From Bremia lactucae (taxonomy: Eukaryota; Oomycota; Peronosporomycetes; Peronosporales; Peronosporaceae): a stretch of DNA of 64,000 bases. Where the stretch lies: assembly GCF_004359215.1 (NCBI RefSeq), contig NW_027152213.1, positions 169,420 to 233,419 of the forward strand, in the 5' to 3' direction. This document shows, in pieces, positions 56,039 to 64,000 of the stretch; position 1 is the stretch's first letter, and every line of letters starts with the position of its first letter. Below the pieces are notes generated by a model that searched no databases, was not told the origin of the DNA, and saw nothing but the letters and a program-made list of their open reading frames with translations. The position numbers and the translations under genes are program-made.

Positions 56039-58690
56039 CCCGAACGACACTCGACTCACAGTCGGCGTTACCATCGGTCGCTTTAGACAGATAAGGATAT
56101 GTGACCTCATTTGGGTCTACATACCGCTTCGGACGACCCACGTAAAATACGGGTGCGTCTTCATATAGGAGGAAGGGTGAGCCTATAATTTTATGCCTTT
56201 ATGGCTGCCAACGTTGACGGCTAAAATTGGGTTTTAGCACTAGACACACTTTCCTGGTGTCTTACCTCGAAGCCTGGTCTGTGCGATAAAGCGTCAGCCA
56301 AGACGTTCGACTTACCCGGCTTATATTCAACTTTAAAATTAAATTCAGAGAAGAATGTGAGCTACCTTGACATTCTAGACGAGAGGTGCGGTGAGTTTAT
56401 TGAGGTCCGCAGTGATGCGTGATCCGTATAAACCACAAATGGTTCGGTGCCCAATAGGTGCACACGAAACTTGACAAGAGCATACTTTATTAAAAGTAGC
56501 TCTTTGTCATGCACAGGGTAATTCAGTTTCGCGGCTTTTAAAAGCCGAAACTGATAAGATATGAAACGGTCAAAGCCGTCGTCATCCTTCTGCATGAGCG
56601 CGCTGCCGACTGCAAAATTACTTGCATCGGCAGACGACGCTAAACGGCTTATCCGCGTCTGGCAATGCCAAGACCGGTGCCTCTACAAGAGATTGCTTCA
56701 CTGATGTGAACGCATCTTCTTGTTCTTTTAACCAAACTCACACTGCGTCCTTTTTAAGGAGGTCAGATACTGGTTTATTTTGCTCGGCATAATTATTGCT
56801 ATACTTATGCAAGTAATGAGCGAGCCCTAGAAATTGGCGCAAATCCTTCACGTGCCGTAGGATTGGCCATTCCGTTACTGGTTTTACCTTCTCTGGGTCT
56901 GCTCGTACACCATGTATACCTACGATGTAACCCAGCACAGGTATCTCAGGGACCCCTATGACGCACTTTTGCAAGTTGACGTACAATTATGCGTCCTTGA
57001 AATACTGCAACACAGCGTCTAAATGACGCTTGTGCGACTCTATTGCGCTCAGCCCGTCCTCGGCCCTACTATGCCCGAATACATCGTCAAAGTAATGGGG
57101 CGCGTAGGCACGGTGCTGACGCATCACGTGAGCCACCGCGCAAACGCCAATCGCGCAGAAAAATGTCTTGTTGAACTTCATGGGAAATTCAACATGTTTT
57201 TTGCGTTGGATTTGAAAAATGGCTACTATCAGGTACTCAAAAGAGAGTCCGATGTAGCCAAAACGGCAGTAAGCACCCCAACTGGTATGCTTTGGGAGTG
57301 GCTTGTGATGCCCCAAGGTTTGAAAACCGCACCGGCGACATTTAACCGAGTCGGAATGGTAACCGTTTTCGGCTTATTGCAAGCGTGAACCACCTGTGGC
57401 TTTACGCACGCAAAAGTTCGGGCTGCAGTGAGGCGACTTGCTGGCTGCAGTGAGGCGACTTGCTCTCACGCACATGTCCCGCCTTGGCTTGCTTGTCGAA
57501 GAATTCATTGATATATTCGACTTGTTCTTTCGGCAACGGCCAGTGCCTGGCCACACAACTCTTGGGCCAGGTTCGAGGTCTATTTCGTGCTCGATACCCC
57601 TATCTGCTGGTAGGCGGCTCGGCACTTCTTCTGGGAACACATCGCGATGTTTCCACAGAACCTCAAAGAACGGGCTGTCTCTCAAGGCATCCCAGCCTTG
57701 AGCAGCGAGCCGTTTCTTTTTGTCCGTTTCTAGGACGCTCTCGGCCATTGTGGATGACGAGAAACAGTCTACCAAGTTCTTTTTTGGAACAAGTGCAACT
57801 ATTTTGTGGATCTTCCATCCTTTGTTTCGGCAAGGAACAGATCCCACGACATCTCCGGGAGATTTACTATCTCCTCGGCAGATATAAAGCCTTGTCGGAG
57901 CACCTCAACTGAGGATGCCTCCGCAATTTCGTCTTTGACGGCCTCGAACACCTCGTTCGAAGGCCCGTCCTCTTTATTAGAGACTGATCCAAAAGTCACT
58001 CGTTTAGACGTGCCTTTGTCCGTCCTAATCTGTCGGGTACTCGTTCTTCGAGTCACCACGACCTTTGTCTGGGAAGCGGGTGCCGTTGCTCTCCTGACTT
58101 ACGCACCCCTTCCAACCGCACCGGGCTCTAAGCACTGTGTCGGGTCTTGCGACGCTTGACTTCCTGTCAGCTCGCTGTCTACTGCCACAGGCTCCCGGCT
58201 CTGTACAGGACTACGGGACACATGACTTCTCGTCATTGCCCTTTTCACTACCTCAGTTTCCACGAGCTGGGTAGGAATTGGTGACGTTTGACATCTCGTC
58301 AACGCACCCTAAACTGTGTTCGACACGACATCTGTTGCATACGCTCGCAGGAGCACATCCTTTCCGATGTCCTGCGTAGAGTTCGCAACTGTGCGTGTAC
58401 GCCAGTCTTACAATCGTTGGTGTTTTGCCAGCCACGGCATGCCTAGGATGAGGTCATACGGACTCTTTATACCTAGCACTGTGAACTTCTCTTTACAAGA
58501 GAAGTCACTAAAGCTGAAGGCGAGTTTCACCTAAACTCTCTCAGACTTAACGAGTGCGCCGTTCGATAAACGAACGGTCGCCTCTTCTCGCTTGACATCC
58601 TGGCAAAGCGACTCGAACATCCCTGGTCTCTTTCTTAGAGCCGCGAATTTTACAATTTTTTTGTGATGCACCCGATTTCACTAGGAGGGT
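55510..58690 (-). pseudogene. Element G Pol (protease, RT, RNase H, chromodomain)
   Basis: Protease flap-side motif YDLILGMPWLAKHQ near 58,440. Pre-RT FEVLWKHRDVFPEEVPSRLP and RGIEHEIDLEPG (57,847-57,374). The RT catalytic motif YFDDVFGHS is at about 57,090. Between these, the FFALDLKNGYYQ...MPQGL block is on the plus strand (inverted). RT end 56,986-56,738 (HYLHKYSNNYAEQNKPVSDL). RNase H 56,660-56,215. Integrase tail FYVGRPKRYVDPNEV near 56,130. Chromodomain 55,743-55,510 (GNQRFLVGRLLAHRSVRQGY). The integrase catalytic core is absent. Confidence 0.82.
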
Positions 58691-58759
58691 CATCACCTGA
58701 GCGTAGCCTCTTAATTGAGCGCTATAGGGTTGAAGTCCGAAGTTATAAGACCTCAGGAA

Positions 58760-59849
58760 CTATGCTACCCATTTGTTCCGCAACTCTAAACTTAGGGGTA
58801 GCTTCAGAGTCCACGTCAGTAGGGCATCCCGCCCCCACTGCGCTTCTGCATTTCCTGACCCCTCAGTGGTCGATGCAGGACTCATGCGTCTCGAACGCTG
58901 GTTCTTGCCATCGCCCTTTGGGAAGGGAGTCCTCTTGCTGGGCGTCTTCGCCCCAGCAGGGACCCTGGCATAGCAGCGAGCCATCATATGGCCGCGCTTG
59001 CCGCATTTATAATACACCACGTCTGCATTTCCCAACTCCATAGGAGTGGCATCTGACCTCTCGCCGACGGCTTATACCAAGCGGTCGCCGAGGCACTGTT
59101 GTAGGATTGCTCCTCAACCAAGGTAATTTTGATTGCCTCTTCCATCGTCGACGGCATGTTTCTAAAAAGAGCCTGTCGCGATGGGCCATGCTGTAGTCCG
59201 TTCATAAACGTGGGCACCTTAATGTGCTCAGCGATCGGACCTACGGTAATGCGCGCCGACAGCGAGCGCATCTCTTGCATCGCCTGTCGCGCTCCAAAGA
59301 AGCGCGCCTAAGGCAACACTTCGCTGTTCGGCAGCTGGTACATGGCGCGAGTCTTTTCCTTAAAGATCGCCCATGTAGGGAACGCCTCAACGTCCGCCAT
59401 AAGCGCCTAGTAAGCCTACTATGAGGCCTTACCGCGCAAATAGGACATGACGTACGACACCATCCGGCTGTTGTCCTCGATGAGCTGTTCGACACCGCAA
59501 TGCCCCACGGCTAACAGGCAGTGGACAATCGTCTGCGCTGCAGTTCCATCGAACTTGGGCGGGTCCATCCGATTGGGCCTCGGCTGATGCTGCCGGGCAG
59601 AGAGCATCTCAACAGTCTTGTTGAGAGCATCTCAACAGTCTTGTTGAGAGCCTCGCTCCGAGCTTGCTCATGCATCAGCTCATTCTGAGTCTGAGTGACG
59701 GACTCCGCCGCAACATGGCTATGTGCCTCGGACGCGGCTCTCCGCTGACTGAGCACGAATGCCTCAAACTGCTCCAACTGAGCAACATGTTGCCTAGTAG
59801 AACTGCCCAACAGCCTGGCCAGGGCTTGTTCACCAAGTCCCAGCGCCAT
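58760..59849 (-). pseudogene. Element G Gag
   Basis: From ATG 59,849 (MALGLGEQALARLLGSS). It has a coiled N-terminal part, a capsid core (RMVSYVMSYLRGK, VGPIAEHIKVPTFMNGLQHG, TMEEAIKITLVEEQSYNSAS) and a zinc knuckle near 59,020-58,980 whose first Cys is Tyr (YYKCGKRGHMMARC). Element H keeps CHKC here, so the change is a G-to-A-type decay. Frameshifts near 59,600 and 59,280. Confidence 0.8.
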
Positions 59850-59963
59850 GTTTACCTCCCGATGATGTTCGGAGGGGGGGGTGAGCCCAATCGATGTTGA
59901 GGCCCATCCTCATGTACACGCGCAGAGATGCGGGTCGTAGGAAGAATTTCAAGTGCTACCAAC

Positions 59964-60483
59964 TGTAGGCGGGGGCGTCGTAATGCGGCCACGCTGTACT
60001 TAGACACAGTTTTTTGCGGTTAAACCAACTTCTCTTGCGTGCAGTGAGGTAGTTATTGGGGGCGCCTTAGCGACCTCACCCAACGCATTAAGTACTCTAG
60101 TAAAGTGTCGTCACGGGAGCGGTAATCCGGCTCCTCATGCGCACTTACTAATTAGAAAGTAGTTATCAGACTGATTTGTATATTATCTTATTAAATATAA
60201 ATAGCTATTTTTACCAATCAAAAATGTCATCTCTGTAGATAACACTAATATGTATTGCGAGCGTATCTTTCTAGATACCTCGAGTAACGGATGACGCTAG
60301 GCGTCATCTCTCCTAATGTGAATTGCACCTATTTGCATCACATACATAAGGGTTGGTCTTAAATGTGAACCACACCCGAGTGGTGGGTCTAATTATTAAA
60401 TTTAAGTATTGACCATCCCCTTGAGTACACCAAGTGTACTTAACGGGAAATGTATAACATTATGGCAACTTTAGCCCGTTACA
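59964..60483 (-). repeat. A-family 5' LTR of G
   Basis: 520 bp, TGTAACGGGCTAAAG...CGCCTACA on the minus strand, full length. Confidence 0.88.
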
Positions 60484-60489
60484 ACCTTT

Positions 60490-60890
60490 AAGTGTTAATT
60501 TCATGCAACGATATACCACGTTACAGGTGCATATTACTGTTTGCTAGTGTTTGAATTTAGACGATTCGCGTCTGGATGACGTCTAGGACGGAGACGTCAT
60601 CTGCAAACTGAAATTTATAGAATAATATACGCTCGCATCTACAGAGTTGGAAACTAATCTTTTGTAAGATTTGTTGTAAATTTAATTATATAAAATATAA
60701 ATTAGTCTTAAGGCTACTCCCTAATACACAGTACGAACGAGAAGACGGGCAACCGCTTCCGTGACGTCACTGTATAAGAGTACAACTTATTGTGTTAGGC
60801 GCCTTCTAGCCACCTCGCTGCACGTGCGAGAAAAAGATAAAACTGCTTTCTTCGTTGGCCAGATGGTGTGGAGCGATGTACGGTGAGGTC
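60490..60890 (+). repeat. Divergent A-related LTR (probable)
   Basis: Scattered blocks in plus orientation recall the A LTR in the right order: GATGACGTCTAGGACGGAGA with an inverted GACGTCATC, GCATCTACAGAG, TAAATATAAATTAGTC-like, CCGCTTCCGTGACGTCACT, GCCACCTCGCTGCACGTG. Ends are not clear. Confidence 0.45.
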
Positions 60891-61025
60891 ACTTATGAAG
60901 CGCCACAAAACAGCACTAGCTGATCCCTCTGCGAATGACGACAAATATGGCTCTCAGCTTTTTAATTACTAGTTGACTTCTGATGCGGAAACAAATGAAA
61001 AGGCTACACTATACTCTTCTTCAGC

Positions 61026-61415
61026 TGTTTAAATATGGTTCGGCCGTTTCGGCCTTTGTTATTTGTATTTCGTAAAGTGCATCCAATAGCGGCATGGTCT
61101 TTTGATCTAAATGATTTATTTCAGGCTTGAGAAGAGACCGTACTGTTTGCACGACCGAATCATCCTACCTGAGGCATGATAGCTCTCGGTATCATACATA
61201 CCCTCCGAGGACGACCCTGGATCGGTTCGTATTCCTGGAGCTATCCGGCGGCTGCTAAAATTGCCGATGATATTCAGTGCCAGGAACAATTTCAGCGCTT
61301 GTCGCAAATCTTTGTTAGTAGCTTTCATCAATTTTAAACGTGCTTTCAAGCCATGCGACTCAAAAAGGATACCGTAAAAAATGCCGTTTTCAACGCATTG
61401 AGTTTGTAACTCCAT
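61026..61415 (-). other. Possible gene fragment, unidentified
   Basis: A 99-codon frame from the ATG at 61,415 (helical, KARLKLMKATNKDLRQALKL) overlaps a second minus-strand frame (about 61,170-61,028) ending QTVRSLLKPEINHLDQKTMP...AEPYLNS. A splice or frameshift near 61,165 (a GTAGGATG donor-like site) could join them. Composition looks host-like, not retroelement-like, but no domain is recognised and no upstream exon was found. Surrounding 60,890-61,025 and 61,416-62,135 are AT-rich spacer with a poly-G run at 61,551. Confidence 0.25.
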
Positions 61416-62135
61416 AGAATAATAAGGATATTAAAGACAGCATTGAAGCTATATTTTCATATAGAGTACTTAAGCGATTATCCTATTTTGCGGTTTATAC
61501 ACAGCCCAGTCCTCCTTAGTCATTTTTGAAGGTGTAGCATTTCCTGATTAGTGGGGGGGGCATCGGTGTGTAACATACAAATATCTTCCTTTGCTACTTC
61601 TTCCATTTTCTTTTTTTATTTAGCGTGAATGGGACTGTAAGAGGAAAGGTAATTAGTAAATGAAAAGCTCGTAGGTAATAGCTATTATTTCGTAAACAGT
61701 ATTTGTTTTCAAAAGTCTTTTAGAGAGCCTTTGGATAGTGGAGAGAATATTCAATCTTGACTTCATGTACATTCGCTGGCGTATATATCAGAAAAACAGA
61801 TGAAGTTAATAGTAGTATATACCTGTAAACTTATTTGCACGCTATCTTCGTGCTTTTCTGCAAATCTCAATCACAAGGTGGGGTCGAATTAACTTTAATT
61901 AGCCAATCAACGAACTAATGTCTTATTGCGACAAATAATACTAAATTTATTAATATTGGAACTTTTAAGTACAAAAAAATACGATATAATAATTTTGTAT
62001 ATCTTCATTTATTTCCTTTTGAATAGTATCTTTTATTATTCTCCTTAAGGAAATTGTGTTTATGTAACGGACACCGTTGCACAACACAAAATTAGGATCA
62101 GAGATAATCAGAACCTGCATGATGCCGTATAATTG

Positions 62136-62417
62136 TGTAACGGGCTAAAGTCGCCCTAATGTTACACAGTCCCCAATAAGTACCCTTGGTGTACTTAAGG
62201 GGATGGACAATTACTAAAAAAATAGTAATTAGACCCAGCAGTCGGGTGTGGTGCACATTTGTGACCAACCCTTGTGTATGTGATGCACATAAGTGCATTC
62301 ACATTTGAAGGGATGACGGCTAGCGCCATCCAAGATACAAATGATTTAGAACAATACGCTTGCAATACATTGAAGTGCATATCTACAGAGATGGCATTTA
62401 TGATTGGTTAAAATAGG
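62136..62417 (+). repeat. Chimeric, truncated A-family LTR
   Basis: The first 155 bp resemble the solo LTR at 30,723 (CACATTTGTGACCAACCCTT). From about 62,290 on it is identical to the nested LTR at 38,539 and is cut at the same base, followed by TTTAT and B-family RT. Confidence 0.85.
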
Positions 62418-62423
62418 TTTTAT

Positions 62424-64000
62424 GCCATATCAGCGTAATTTTCGCTATATTTGTGTAAATAATTGGCGAGACCCAACCACTTCCGCAAATCCTTTGGTTT
62501 TTAGGAGCCGGCCAGTCTATTTTGGCTTTTACCTTAGCGGGATCCGCTCTAAAGCCCCGCTTTCCAATGAAGCATCCTAATAAAGGAATTTCGGCTGCGC
62601 CAAAAATGCATTTAGATGCATTGGCATACAATTTGTTTGTGCGCATGCACTCGAGCACTGCTCGCAAATGGTCTAAATGGTTTTCTATATCCGACCGACC
62701 CTGCTCCACACGACTATGGACAATAATGTCATCGAAATAAGTATGTGCATAACCTCGATGAGGGCGAAACAGTTGCGTCACTAGACGATTAAATGTTGCC
62801 GGGGCGTTGGAAAGCCCTTGTTGCATAACCAGCCACACCCATAACATGCCGCTTGGGATGCTAACCGCTGAAAGCGGAATATCACTAACTCGCATGAGCA
62901 ATTGGTAGTAACCATCGACTAAGTCCAATGCACTGTACATTGTACATCCCACCATATTGTTCTGAAGAACATCCTTTCTAGGAATGGGGATTTGTGCTGG
63001 TATAGTGGCAGCATTAAGCTTATTATAAGCATGTACAATGCGCCATTTACCATTTGGCTTTTTGACACAAAATGTCGGTGTCGAATGAGGAGATTTGCTC
63101 TCTCGTACCATTCCAGCCTCGTGCTTAGCACGGAAGAAATCGTCAATGACGTCACACTGCTCCCTTGGTAAACGCCATTGTCTTGTGACACAATATTTGG
63201 TTCCCGGAACTAAGTCAATTCATGACGAACACCTCTATCCGGAGGTAAAAGATGGTGATTTATTACATACCACATCTTGGAATTCCATGATTAAGGAATA
63301 AAAAGGATCCGTAGGATCTTTAAGGATCGATGACCCACTTCGCGCACTAAGTGCAGCTTTTGTGTCATCCAGCACAGCTTCGTCGAGAAGTGACGATGAG
63401 TTTAACTCAACCATAGGTCGAATGACCACCATTTCAGATAAGTCACCAGCTTTTAAGGCTCGACCGCGCTCATGAATAGACATTTCGTCTAGCTCTAAAA
63501 GAGCATGTAACGAGGGGATTGCCGCAAGGCTAAATCCCCCCTCAATGTTACCGGTTACGCCATTTACAAGCGTATGTACTTGCTCACTCGTATCACTTTG
63601 TGAGGGTATACACGCTTCGTGTCCACCCTGTCTTGGAGTGGAGACAATACGCCTCTTAGAGGCCGGGACATTGACGTCCCCGGGTTTTCCAGGCTGTATT
63701 GGTTCTATACAAGACATGGTGTCTAATTCGTCATCCGACAAGGAGTTAGGTAACTCAACTTCCTTATTCAGCGAACGTTTACGTGTCGCTTCACGTGCAT
63801 TAGGAGGGTTTGACCCAAAATGCCCTGGCGAACTGCCAATAGTGTCACTATTGACACTCAGTATGGTGCCACCTCGGCCGACCACACTCGGTGGACTTAG
63901 ACAAGCCACTCCACGTATCTCAGGGATATTGCACCCTTGATTATTCGGCCTTAGGCCAACAATGCTTTCAGAATTTAGTGAATCCTTATTATAACGAGTG
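62424..64000 (-). mobile_element. B4: near-identical copy of B2 RT-to-linker, running off the right edge
   Basis: 62,298-64,000 matches 38,546-40,250 almost base for base, including the LTR/RT junction. Differences are a T deletion near 63,218 (breaking the RT frame), a changed C-run near 63,535 and a few substitutions. RT motifs are as in B2: MYSALDLVDGYYQLLMR, MQQGLSNAPATF, YFDDIIVHS. Confidence 0.9.

Larger units (their letters stand above)
54103..60483 (-). mobile_element. A-family chromovirus G (minus strand), integrase deleted
   Basis: 5' LTR 59,964-60,483, primer site TGGTAGCACTTG, gag, protease, RT (with an inverted segment), RNase H, an integrase tail, chromodomain and antisense ORF, and a truncated 3' LTR 54,103-54,463. 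The integrase core is deleted near 56,170-56,215. Flanks AGGAA and ACCTT do not match, so there is no target duplication. Confidence 0.85.

Noticed and set aside
1..64000. RXLR or Crinkler effector genes, tRNA or rRNA genes
   Set aside because: Looked for signal peptide plus RXLR/EER or LFLAK motifs and for cloverleaf-like sequence; none convincing.

Overview
The window looks like a repeat-rich chromosome region of an oomycete, probably a Phytophthora/downy-mildew type (Peronosporales). This is inferred from the tiny introns (60, 61, 80 and 83 bp), the compact genes, the plant/alveolate-style EWGW insertion in enolase, and the dominance of Ty3/Gypsy chromoviruses (pol with a C-terminal chromodomain). 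No species call is possible from sequence alone.

Genes. A short gene block lies on the minus strand at 1.6-6.1 kb: enolase, a nucleoplasmin-type FKBP prolyl isomerase (2 exons), and a TilS-like tRNA(Ile)-lysidine synthase (4 exons). A second island at 18.7-23.2 kb, also minus strand, holds two tandem mitochondrial-looking paralogues (one with a DUF4460/J-like HPD domain, one without) and a TMEM41/VTT-family membrane protein. A poorly supported gene fragment lies at 61.0-61.4 kb. Everything else is mobile DNA or unassigned AT-rich spacer.

Mobile DNA, left to right. 0-0.65 kb: end of an A-family Gypsy element. 0.65-1.2 kb: nested palindrome beside a Mutator/FAR1-like fragment. 6.6-6.8 kb: MITE. 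7.85-14.9 kb: chromovirus B1 (minus). 14.97-15.73 kb: repeat C. 15.7-18.4 kb: A-type LTR fragment and deletion derivative H. 23.6-29.5 kb: Gypsy element D (plus), flanked by a duplicated piece of the TMEM41-like gene's 5' end. 30.2-31.5 kb: second repeat C, inverted, with a solo A LTR. 31.5-35.0 kb: B3 (plus, truncated). 35.0-41.9 kb: B2 (minus, with a nested A fragment). 42.6-45.0 kb: element E (plus). 45.0-51.3 kb: element F (minus). 51.3-54.1 kb: truncated LINE (minus). 54.1-60.5 kb: A-family element G (minus). 62.1-64 kb: chimeric LTR joined to B4, a near-identical copy of part of B2.

Most interesting signal. Three chromovirus families (B, A/G and F) carry a long open frame on the strand opposite gag-pol, at the same place: from just inside the 3' LTR, past the pol stop, and across the integrase-chromodomain linker. 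In B and G it runs from a basic N-terminal region to a C-terminal coiled-coil-like segment. In F the region is built of 33-bp tandem repeats that read as 11-residue periods. This could be an overprinted accessory gene, comparable in layout to antisense ORFs of plant Tat/Grande elements or HTLV-1 HBZ, though I see no sequence kinship with those.

All Gypsy families whose 5' LTR is present share the same primer-binding-site core two bases after the LTR. Rearrangements are frequent: solo LTR with its empty site in the window, micro-inversions, chimeric LTRs, fused ORFs and inverted repeats around the second gene island.
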